Of a stretch of DNA of 64,000 nt, positions 24,795 through 31,818 are shown in pieces. The DNA comes from Prevotella sp. (GTDB taxonomy: Bacteria > Bacteroidota > Bacteroidia > Bacteroidales > Bacteroidaceae): assembly GCA_017651265.1 (NCBI GenBank), contig JAGCDO010000066.1:62001-126000 (forward strand), in the 5' to 3' direction. Position 1 is the stretch's first letter; each line of letters begins with the position of its first letter. The translations under genes and the position numbers were made by a program. A model generated the notes under the pieces. The model saw only the letters and a program-made list of their open reading frames with translations, ran no database searches and was not told the DNA's origin.

Positions 24795-25934
24795 CTAATT
24801 CCTTTCCATGACGAGCTTGTTCAACTCCTTCATGTATTTCTCAGTGAGTTCGTTGACATGCTTCTGCGCTTTCTGTGCTTTCTTGGGTAGCGAACCGCGT
24901 ACCCTATAGATCTCGTTGAATAGTTTGTTCTGTTCCGTGAGGTATTGCAACATTTCCTTATAGCTCGCACTATTGACTTGATTCATCACTTCTGTGGGAG
25001 GCTGGAGATCTTTGAACTTCTTGAGGAATTCCTGATAGAATTCATCTATTCCCTTGTTCAGCTCGATAATCTGCTGAGCGTATTTGTCAGCGTAGATACC
25101 CAGACGTGCTTTGAAGGCGGGACCGTCTTTGATGAACTTATCCAGCGTTTGATAGATCGGCACAATCTTCACGATGTTTGCCTTCAGATTACTGTTCATT
25201 TCTGTGACCTGAAACAGCTGTTCGGGTGATAAATTCCTTAGCCACTCCAGAGCTTTGTCGTTTTGTTGATACATCATGGCTCGAGGATCAACCATCCAGT
25301 TATCATTCATACTTTCTCTTGCAGTTTTTTGATACATCATCGCATTCGGATTAATCACATTTGTCACAGTTGACATTTCTGTGTTGCCCTCATAGTTTTG
25401 GGTGTAGATGTCGGGGCGTATTGAAGTGATCATAAAGACAGTACCCTTTACTTTGAGATCTTCTGCTTTTTCCCATACGATGGCGTATGCGTCACGCAGT
25501 TGCGGGTTCTCGGTATTCTTGACACACATGAGCCACATCTCCTGTTGTGTGGATGTACGCACCATATAGTAATTGTGCTGTCCTCCGTTGATGTTCTTCA
25601 CATTGATGCCGAACATCTCTTTGTTGCCTGGTGAGAAGTGCTGCATCTGATAGGATACGGGTTCATCCTTGATAAAGCAATCGCCAATATCTTCACTAAA
25701 CCATTCTTTATTTTCAGCCAAAAACTTGACGATCCTGATACTTGATTCCAGTTGGTTGGTATTCGGGTTCTTCTGTACCGAATAGATCTGGTCGGAAGTT
25801 TGTCCGAAGTCAATGATAATGCCATTGAGCAGTTCGATGACATGGGTTGGTTGTGCCAATGACTTGTCGTTCTGCTGGGCGTATGTTGCTATTGCGCTGC
25901 ATGTGATGAGCAGCATGATGAATATCCTTTTCAT
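24795..25934 (-). CDS. Secreted protein of unknown function in an ECF-sigma operon
   Basis: 379 aa. Signal peptide (MKRIFIMLLITCSAIATYAQ) cleaved after about residue 20, so periplasmic or outer-membrane associated. The body is mixed alpha/beta with a helical C-terminal third rich in Lys and Glu (from about 250), suggesting a coiled or helical bundle. No family recognised. An upstream in-frame Met would add 25 non-signal residues and overlap the preceding gene, so the signal-peptide Met is preferred. Last gene of the sigma/anti-sigma-like operon, 14 bp after it, and a likely target or sensor of that system. Confidence 0.78.
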   Translation of the reverse strand: MKRIFIMLLITCSAIATYAQQNDKSLAQPTHVIELLNGIIIDFGQTSDQIYSVQKNPNTNQLESSIRIVKFLAENKEWFSEDIGDCFIKDEPVSYQMQHFSPGNKEMFGINVKNINGGQHNYYMVRTSTQQEMWLMCVKNTENPQLRDAYAIVWEKAEDLKVKGTVFMITSIRPDIYTQNYEGNTEMSTVTNVINPNAMMYQKTARESMNDNWMVDPRAMMYQQNDKALEWLRNLSPEQLFQVTEMNSNLKANIVKIVPIYQTLDKFIKDGPAFKARLGIYADKYAQQIIELNKGIDEFYQEFLKKFKDLQPPTEVMNQVNSASYKEMLQYLTEQNKLFNEIYRVRGSLPKKAQKAQKHVNELTEKYMKELNKLVMERN

Positions 25935-25948
25935 AACGTAGTTGTTTT

Positions 25949-26644
25949 TTATTGTTGAGCTGTTTGTTGTAGATTGTTCTTTGAGATCTCGAGTTCGAGT
26001 TCCACCCATTTGAGGTAGGCTTCATCGGCTTGTTTCCTTAAGAGGGCCAGTTCCTCGGGGGTGTGCTTGTAGTTCTCTGGACGGGTAATGGGAATGTCGC
26101 TCTCAGTGAGGGTAACCGTAGGTTCCTCGGTGGAGACCTTCTCTGTTGTGGGTTGCTCGGCAGGAGTGATTTCCTGGGCTAACAGGTTGTCTGTAGTAAC
26201 CGGTTTGTACTGCTGCTTAGCCGACTTGACCGGAACAGGATTCCCTTTCTGTTTGATCACCTTCTGGGGCGATGCTGTCTGAGGTTCGCTCAATTGTATT
26301 TCACTCTTCTGAGTTTCGCTCATTTGTGTTTCGCTCATCTGAGATTCGCTATCCAGAGACTCTTTCGGTTGTTCCACATTGACTGCGACTGTTGTTCCCT
26401 TGTTCACCTCTGGTGTATCCTTGGGTGGCGTGAGGAATATGGCGATTACACCGGCTGCGCATGCTGCTGCAATCCATGGCCAGAGCTTACGGGTACGAGT
26501 GGCGTGTGACTTCTGTTCCACCTTCCGCATCACCCTGGCATTGAGGTCAGCTGGCATCTGAGGACGTTCCCTCTCGTCCAGTCTGATAGCATCACGAAGA
26601 TTCGTGTCCTGCTGTCGTAATGAATTCAGTTTGTCCTCTGTCAT
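25949..26644 (-). CDS. Putative anti-sigma factor, single-pass membrane protein
   Basis: 231 aa. An N-terminal cytoplasmic part of about 50 residues (LRDAIRLDERERPQMPADL) precedes one TM helix (about residues 54-72, LWPWIAAACAAGVIAIFL). A long periplasmic tail follows with a Ser-Glu-Thr-Gln repeat (SETQM/SETQK, about 105-125) and a Pro/Thr/Glu-rich stretch. The layout and the 4-bp overlap with the sigma gene suggest an anti-sigma factor, although I do not see a zinc-binding ASD motif. Function inferred from context. Confidence 0.7.
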   Translation of the reverse strand: MTEDKLNSLRQQDTNLRDAIRLDERERPQMPADLNARVMRKVEQKSHATRTRKLWPWIAAACAAGVIAIFLTPPKDTPEVNKGTTVAVNVEQPKESLDSESQMSETQMSETQKSEIQLSEPQTASPQKVIKQKGNPVPVKSAKQQYKPVTTDNLLAQEITPAEQPTTEKVSTEEPTVTLTESDIPITRPENYKHTPEELALLRKQADEAYLKWVELELEISKNNLQQTAQQ

Positions 26645-27201
26645 GATTGTAACATTTTAATGATTTTGTATAGCTTCTTTCTCGTTCTGCTTAGTTTCGA
26701 GGCTACCGTGGTTGGTATCGACTCGGTGACGTAAGCAATATCCTTCAGACTCATCTCCTCATAGTAGAACATGGTGATGATAGCCCGTTCATCAGGTGGC
26801 AAATGCCTCAGGGCGGCTCTGATCAGTTGTACTGTTTCAGGATTCGGATGCCCGAATGTCTCTTCCACCTCTGTATCCGACAGTTTATCGACTTCGCCTT
26901 CACGGTCCTCGTAGTAGATCACCGGCAGACTCTTGTGTCTGAGAAAACTGATGGATTCGTTATAGGCAATGCGTGAGATCCATGTTTTCAGAGACGATTT
27001 CGTCTCATCATACATCTTGATATTTCTGAAGACCTTCATGAACACATCTTGATACACCTCTTCTGCGTTTTCGATACCGGGTATCAGTCGTGCAACCTGC
27101 GCAAAGACTGCATTCCCGTAACGCTCGAGCGTCATCTGCTGTGCCTTGGAACTTTGTTTCCGCAGTTCCTGAATCAGGTGTATGTCTGTTTCCTTCTTCA
27201 T
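26641..27201 (-). CDS. ECF RNA polymerase sigma factor
   Basis: 186 aa. Region 2 (about 25-95) contains EEVYQDVFMKVFRNI and KTWISRIAYNESISFLR, typical of sigma-70 region 2 in ECF factors. Region 4 (about 125-180) contains LPPDERAIITMFYYEEMSLKDIAYV and a helix-turn-helix. First gene of a three-gene minus-strand operon with a putative anti-sigma factor (4-bp overlap) and a secreted protein. It is longer than, and only distantly related to, the three other ECF factors in the window. Its promoter overlaps that of the divergent sigma gene. Confidence 0.9.
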   Translation of the reverse strand: MKKETDIHLIQELRKQSSKAQQMTLERYGNAVFAQVARLIPGIENAEEVYQDVFMKVFRNIKMYDETKSSLKTWISRIAYNESISFLRHKSLPVIYYEDREGEVDKLSDTEVEETFGHPNPETVQLIRAALRHLPPDERAIITMFYYEEMSLKDIAYVTESIPTTVASKLSRTRKKLYKIIKMLQS

Positions 27202-27246
27202 TTATATTGTCTTCTGTTTATATATACGACAGAATAACCTCAAACA

Positions 27247-27288
27247 TTGCACAAAGATAAGAAAAAAACATGTATCTTTGCAAAAAAA
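27247..27288. promoter_or_regulatory. Overlapping divergent promoters of two sigma operons
   Basis: Plus strand: TTG (27247-27249), 23 bp, TATCTTTG (27273-27280) for the 27355 gene. Minus strand: TTTG at 27281-27284 (end of a T-run), 21 bp, TATCTTTG at 27252-27259 for the 27201 gene. The two promoter boxes interleave, so transcription in the two directions may compete. Confidence 0.6.
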
Positions 27289-27354
27289 GATATATCCAAC
27301 TGTAATCATTTCACTTTTCATGCGACTAATGGGTTACACGGAAAGAGTTAAACA

Positions 27355-27846
27355 ATGGAAACAAAAGAATTAGAGAAAGAATTCCTGGATATGATCGAAA
27401 CGCAGAAGCGTACCATCTACAAGGTGTGCTATATGTATGCCCAGGATCAAGACGACCTGAACGACTTGTTCCAGGAAACGGTGCTGAACCTATGGAAGGG
27501 TTTCCCGCGCTATCGGGGAGATAGTAAACTCACCACATGGGTGTATCGCATCGCCATGAATACCTGCATCACCTTCCTCCGTCGTTCCAACGCCCGTCCA
27601 CAGACCGTCCCCATGACGGCTCAAGTGGCAAGTGGTTTGGTGGCAGATGAAGAAACAACAGGTCATCTTAAGGAACTTTATAAGCTTATCAACCAGTTAG
27701 GAAAATTGGAACGCGCGCTGATTCTCCTCTGGCTTGAAGAGCGGAGCTATCAGGAAATGGCCGATATTCTCGGACTCTCTAAGACCAATGTTGCCGTGAA
27801 ACTCAACCGTATCAGAGAGAAATTAAAAAAGATGTCTAACAGTTAA
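27355..27846 (+). CDS. ECF sigma factor (pair 1)
   Basis: 163 aa. Region 2: IYKVCYMYAQDQDDLNDLFQ and TTWVYRIAMNTCITFLRR; region 4: LERALILLWLEERSYQEMA with the HTH that follows. It closely resembles the sigma factors at 29305 and 63364, which share a V-CYM-x-x-QD and NDLFQE pattern. Transcribed 8 bp ahead of a four-TM protein that is likely its membrane partner. A role in envelope stress or adaptation is inferred. Confidence 0.9.
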   Translation: METKELEKEFLDMIETQKRTIYKVCYMYAQDQDDLNDLFQETVLNLWKGFPRYRGDSKLTTWVYRIAMNTCITFLRRSNARPQTVPMTAQVASGLVADEETTGHLKELYKLINQLGKLERALILLWLEERSYQEMADILGLSKTNVAVKLNRIREKLKKMSNS

Positions 27847-27854
27847 TAGTTTGG

Positions 27855-28466
27855 ATGATGGAACTTGAAGATTTGAAAACCAGTTGGAATGCTTTGGATA
27901 AGCGCCTGGAAGAAATAGAAATAGTGAATATGCGTATGGTAAAGGAAATGGTTTCGCGTAAGACGAAGTCAGCCTACGACCGCATAGTAGGGCAGAATAT
28001 CTACAACCTTGTGGTATGTATCCTGATCATCTGCGTTGTATTCCCCTTCGTGTATATGAATACGCCCATCCGTTTCCTTTCGTTCGCGATTGTTGAAGGC
28101 GTAATGGTGCTTGGAATGATCCCTCAGATTTGGAAGATCTCCCTCTTGTCAAAATTCAATTTGGAAGATAAGAAGTGCAGCGAACTCAGTAGGTTAGTGC
28201 TCAAATACAAGAAGATCTGCCACCATGAAACCACTTGGACGATAGCCGGTGTATGTCTGGCAATGGCTGCCTTCTACATCCTGGAACTCGGTTTCAACAA
28301 AGAGGCAGGTTATGTGATGGGTACAAGACTCCTATTGCCCTTGGGACTCACCGTGCTTACCTTCGGTTTGGGCTTCGTCCTTGCCAAGTGGATGCGTAGC
28401 CGTCATGCCCAGCAGCTGCAGGAGATAGAACGAGGACTTGAAGAACTGAAAGAGTTTGAGGAATAA
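27855..28466 (+). CDS. Four-TM partner of ECF sigma factor (pair 1)
   Basis: 203 aa. The N-terminal cytoplasmic helix (about 1-45) has ALDKRLEEIEIVNMRMVKE. This is followed by hydrophobic segments at about 52-70, 75-95, 128-148 and 158-178, and an acidic C-terminal tail. The N-terminal pattern (x-x-L-x-K/E-x-E-I-V-N) recurs in the partners at 29823 and 62284. It is probably an inner-membrane protein that holds or senses for the cognate sigma factor. No characterised family recognised. Confidence 0.75.
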   Translation: MMELEDLKTSWNALDKRLEEIEIVNMRMVKEMVSRKTKSAYDRIVGQNIYNLVVCILIICVVFPFVYMNTPIRFLSFAIVEGVMVLGMIPQIWKISLLSKFNLEDKKCSELSRLVLKYKKICHHETTWTIAGVCLAMAAFYILELGFNKEAGYVMGTRLLLPLGLTVLTFGLGFVLAKWMRSRHAQQLQEIERGLEELKEFEE

Positions 28467-28486
28467 TAATCCTATTGAATAAAGAA

Positions 28487-28541
28487 TTTGGAAGTTTCCA
28501 CAATATAGTGTATCTTTGTAGTCGAATTCGACTACAAAGAT
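28487..28541 (+). promoter_or_regulatory. Promoter embedded in a perfect 30-bp palindrome
   Basis: TTTG (28487-28490), 20 bp, TATCTTTG (28511-28518). From 28512 to 28541 the sequence is a perfect palindrome (half-site ATCTTTGTAGTCGAA), covering the -7 box, the predicted start of transcription near 28525 and the first two bases of the start codon. It could be an operator or an RNA hairpin that masks the start. Confidence 0.8.
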
Positions 28542-29211
28542 GCATTATTATATAGAGAAAGGTATAGGGGAACCACTGATTCTGCTGCATGGCAACGGCG
28601 AAGATTGTTCGTATTTCGCCCATCAGATGGATTCATTCGCTGCCCATTTCCATGTCATCGCCATTGATACGCGTGGACATGGACAAACACCTCGTGGCGA
28701 TGCTCCCTTTACCATCCGTCAGTTTGCCGACGATCTGCTGGTCTTTATGGACGAACATCACATGGAGAAGGCCCATCTTCTTGGTTTCTCCGACGGTGGG
28801 AACATCGCCATGGTCTTTGCCTTGAACTATCCGGAACGTGTCGGGAAACTGATTCTTAACGGGGCCAACTTAGATGCTTCGGGTGTGAAAAGGAAGATTC
28901 AGATTCCCATTGAAATTGGTTATCGCATTGCCAAGCTCTTTGCTGGTAGGAGTCCTAAGGCCCAGAAGAACGCCGAGATGTTGGGACTGATGGTCAATGA
29001 CCCCAATGTGAAGGTGGAAGAACTCTCACGTATTCAAAATCCGACCTTGGTAATAGCTGGTGATCACGATATGATCAAAGACCAGCATACCCGTCTGATA
29101 GCACAATCCATCCCTGGCGCTGAACTCTGCATTCTCCAAGGCAATCACTTTATTGCTAACAAAAATCCTCTGTCATTCAACGAAGCGGTGTTACGTTTTC
29201 TGAGAAAATGA
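28540..29211 (+). CDS. Alpha/beta hydrolase
   Basis: 223 aa, no signal peptide. The oxyanion segment LLHGNG is at about 15-20, the nucleophile elbow GFSDGG at 82-87 (Ser84), the acid in AGDHDMI near 173 and the His in GNHFI near 203. The order and spacing are those of small esterases or lactonases of the alpha/beta hydrolase fold; the substrate is unknown. The start codon overlaps a perfect palindrome, and the predicted mRNA leader is only about 15 nt, so expression may be tightly controlled. Confidence 0.88.
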   Translation: MHYYIEKGIGEPLILLHGNGEDCSYFAHQMDSFAAHFHVIAIDTRGHGQTPRGDAPFTIRQFADDLLVFMDEHHMEKAHLLGFSDGGNIAMVFALNYPERVGKLILNGANLDASGVKRKIQIPIEIGYRIAKLFAGRSPKAQKNAEMLGLMVNDPNVKVEELSRIQNPTLVIAGDHDMIKDQHTRLIAQSIPGAELCILQGNHFIANKNPLSFNEAVLRFLRK

Positions 29212-29304
29212 AGAACAACAAAGAATTTTTTTCAAAAAAATACAAATTCCTGTAATTTTCGGGTGACTTTCTGTATCTAAAGGTAAAACGAACAACAAAG
29301 AATA

Positions 29305-29784
29305 ATGAAAAGAGAAGACGACAGTCTGTTTTTTACCCAGTTGGTAAGAGACCATAAGAGCACCATTTACACGGTGTGCTACATGTTCTCGCAGGACGAA
29401 GAAGAGGTGAACGATCTCTTTCAGGAGACGCTGATCAACATGTGGAAAGGCATCGATAGTTTTCGCGAAGAAAGTAAGATCAGCACGTGGATCTATCGAG
29501 TTGCCCTGAACACATGTCTTCTGCAAGAGCGAAAAAAGAAACGTCAGGTACCCAAGGTACCTCTGACGATGGATGTGAACTTCTTCGAGGACGACAATGC
29601 CAATGCCGCGCAGGTTCGTCAACTCCATCAACGCATCGGAAAACTCGGCTTGGTCGACAGAGCCTTGGTGATGATGTGGCTGGAGGGGATGAGCTACGAC
29701 GAGATTGGGGCTGTGATGGGTATCTCTGCTCAGCATGTTGGCGTTAAGCTTTTCAGGATTAAAGAAATACTGAAAAAGCCATGA
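29305..29784 (+). CDS. ECF sigma factor (pair 2)
   Basis: 159 aa. Region 2: HKSTIYTVCYMFSQDEEEVN and STWIYRVALNTCLLQERKKK; region 4: VDRALVMMWLEGMSYDEIG and the following HTH. Nearly the same N-terminal motif (HKSTIYTVCYMFSQD) occurs in the sigma factor at 63364, so they are recent paralogues. No clean housekeeping promoter is seen upstream. A 14-bp direct repeat (GAACAACAAAGAAT at 29213 and 29290) lies in the leader and may matter for control. The membrane partner starts 38 bp downstream. Confidence 0.9.
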   Translation: MKREDDSLFFTQLVRDHKSTIYTVCYMFSQDEEEVNDLFQETLINMWKGIDSFREESKISTWIYRVALNTCLLQERKKKRQVPKVPLTMDVNFFEDDNANAAQVRQLHQRIGKLGLVDRALVMMWLEGMSYDEIGAVMGISAQHVGVKLFRIKEILKKP

Positions 29785-29822
29785 ACATTATCTTTTATCT
29801 TTGAACTTAAACAAACAGAAAA

Positions 29823-30401
29823 ATGGATACAATGAATTTCGAAGAGATGCGCAATCAGTTTGCCATCCTCAAGGAACAACTTGATAAACAGGAAATCGTA
29901 AACGATCAACTGTTACGTGAAACAATGATGATCAGGAATAAGGACATCAGTAGCACGAAACGCATGGGGTTCATATGTTTGGTTGCCTGCTTGCTTCTGA
30001 TGCCGCTGAATCTTATTACTCACTCATGGAGTACACTTTTCAGTATTGTTACTGCTCTGTTGTTGTTGATCAGCGCCGTAGCTACTTATTATATTCACAA
30101 GCCGGTGGACAGCCTCAACTTCATGAAAGACGATTTCTCGACGGTGGCCCGTGTAATGGCCCGTTTCAAGAAACAGTATAACCAGTGGACGTGGTGTTTT
30201 TCAACGATCTTGATCATTCCATGGATTGTCTGGGCATGTTACGACTTTGCATGGAAAGGTGTGCCAGAAGGTACCAATCATTGGAAAATGCTGATTCCAC
30301 TCATCATTGCAGCTGTTGTTGGAGGAATCATCGGTTATCTTTACCATCGTAAAGCCGTGAATGCCGCTCAGGATATTATCGACCAGATAGAAAAAGAATA
30401 A
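29823..30401 (+). CDS. Four-TM partner of ECF sigma factor (pair 2)
   Basis: 192 aa. The N-terminal helix QLDKQEIVNDQLLRETMM (about 18-40) is shared almost word for word with the partner at 62284 (KLEKQEIVNDSLIRQSL). Hydrophobic segments follow at about 52-70, 74-92, 120-140 and 152-172. Probably an inner-membrane regulator of the adjacent sigma factor. Its TAA stop directly abuts the stop of the convergent M28 peptidase gene with no base in between. Confidence 0.77.
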   Translation: MDTMNFEEMRNQFAILKEQLDKQEIVNDQLLRETMMIRNKDISSTKRMGFICLVACLLLMPLNLITHSWSTLFSIVTALLLLISAVATYYIHKPVDSLNFMKDDFSTVARVMARFKKQYNQWTWCFSTILIIPWIVWACYDFAWKGVPEGTNHWKMLIPLIIAAVVGGIIGYLYHRKAVNAAQDIIDQIEKE

Positions 30402-31679
30402 TCAATACCTGTTGATGAAGTCGGTTACCAGACGGAATACGGGCTCATAACTATCAAAGACAGCATGCTGCCAGTTGTCGTAGATGGTGTGGTAATACGG
30501 GAAGGCACTACCTTCCTGATTCTCTAAGAAGATGCAGGGCACGTGACGCTTGGCAAAAGGGTAGTGGTCGCTGTTGGCAGCCAGTTCACCTTTGTTCAAT
30601 GACTTGAAGTAGTGCTTTTCGTTATTGATCTGCTCAAAGAGCTGATAGCCTCGCGTGCCCTCATCACTTACCTCACAATACTGTATAGGATTGTCATCGC
30701 CAATCATATCAATATTGAACAGATAGCGTATCTGCTCGAGCGGAACTATGGGGTGCTCAGCAAAGAACTCTGAGCCTCTGAGGTTCGCATCCTCGCCAGA
30801 GAAAGCAAGGAAATACATGTCATACGGAGGCTTATGCTTGGCATAATAGGCGGCTAACGTCACGAGGGCTGCTGTGCCAGAGGCATTGTCGTTGGCACCT
30901 GCATAGAAGATCTTCTTTCCCAAGTTGCCTAGGTGGTCGTAATGTGCCGTAAAAACATAGCAGCTGTCGTGCCTCATACCCTCCACCTTGGCAATCACGT
31001 TGAACAGTTCATAGTCTTTTAGGAACTGGTTATCCACATTCATGCGTACATGCTTAACACCTTTGATGGCTTCAGGTGTTACCCAGATAATGGGCTTTTC
31101 CACCACACGCTCACCATATGCTTTGTAGAACTTGATGGGTGACGTCCATGTCTGGAGGAGTCCGGCATTGTTGCATTCACCATTCTTTTGCAGGGGAGAG
31201 AAATCCTTGCGGCGATTGTACGAGAACCAGAAATCGCAGCACACCAAGGCATTGGCGTATTCCGGTTTCTTCAGGTCGGCATACATCTTATCCGCATCAT
31301 AGTTCAAGGTGTCCACATGATACACAGGGAATTGACCATGGACACCTGGGGAGTACTCCCTCATGGAGAAATCCACACCAGCCTTCAGTTTTTTGCCATC
31401 GGCCCACATCTCCATCTTTCCACAGAAGGTGTTGATGTCGATGGTAAACGACTGTAAGGTCACCTCATCTACACCTGCTTTCCTGTATTCCTTCTCCAGA
31501 TACTTACCAGCCTTGTTGGCACCACCTTTGGCATAACCACGCCCTTGGTACTTGGCCGAAGTGATTTCCTTGATCACCCGTTTGTAATGCGGTAGGTCCT
31601 GCGCCTGGAGTTGTGTAACTGTCAGCGCCAGCAGGACCATCAGTTTCTTTGCCGAAGGAAGAATCGTTTGTACGTTCAT
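30402..31679 (-). CDS. M28-family zinc metallopeptidase, exported
   Basis: About 425 aa. Signal peptide (MNVQTILPSAKKLMVLLALT, cleaved after LQAQ). The M28 catalytic pattern is complete: TAHYDHLG (first His/Asp), GANDNASGTAA (bridging Asp), FSGEDANLRGS (catalytic Glu and ligand Asp or Glu), NIDMIGDD and a late SDHYPF His. It acts as an aminopeptidase or carboxypeptidase in the periplasm or outside. A Met seven codons upstream exists, but a -7 box (TAACTTTG, 31709-31716) puts the transcript start at about 31702, favouring the inner Met. Convergent with the sigma partner with zero spacing. Confidence 0.88.
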   Translation of the reverse strand: MNVQTILPSAKKLMVLLALTVTQLQAQDLPHYKRVIKEITSAKYQGRGYAKGGANKAGKYLEKEYRKAGVDEVTLQSFTIDINTFCGKMEMWADGKKLKAGVDFSMREYSPGVHGQFPVYHVDTLNYDADKMYADLKKPEYANALVCCDFWFSYNRRKDFSPLQKNGECNNAGLLQTWTSPIKFYKAYGERVVEKPIIWVTPEAIKGVKHVRMNVDNQFLKDYELFNVIAKVEGMRHDSCYVFTAHYDHLGNLGKKIFYAGANDNASGTAALVTLAAYYAKHKPPYDMYFLAFSGEDANLRGSEFFAEHPIVPLEQIRYLFNIDMIGDDNPIQYCEVSDEGTRGYQLFEQINNEKHYFKSLNKGELAANSDHYPFAKRHVPCIFLENQEGSAFPYYHTIYDNWQHAVFDSYEPVFRLVTDFINRY

Positions 31680-31818
31680 CTCTATCTTTTTTTTATCCAA
31701 TCTGATGGCAAAGTTACCAAAAATTCTTCATACTTCTGTAATTTTTCCATGATTTCTGCTACTAATGGTGTAAACAATAAACCGTAACATGTCGTACAAG
31801 ACAATAAAAACAAATGAT

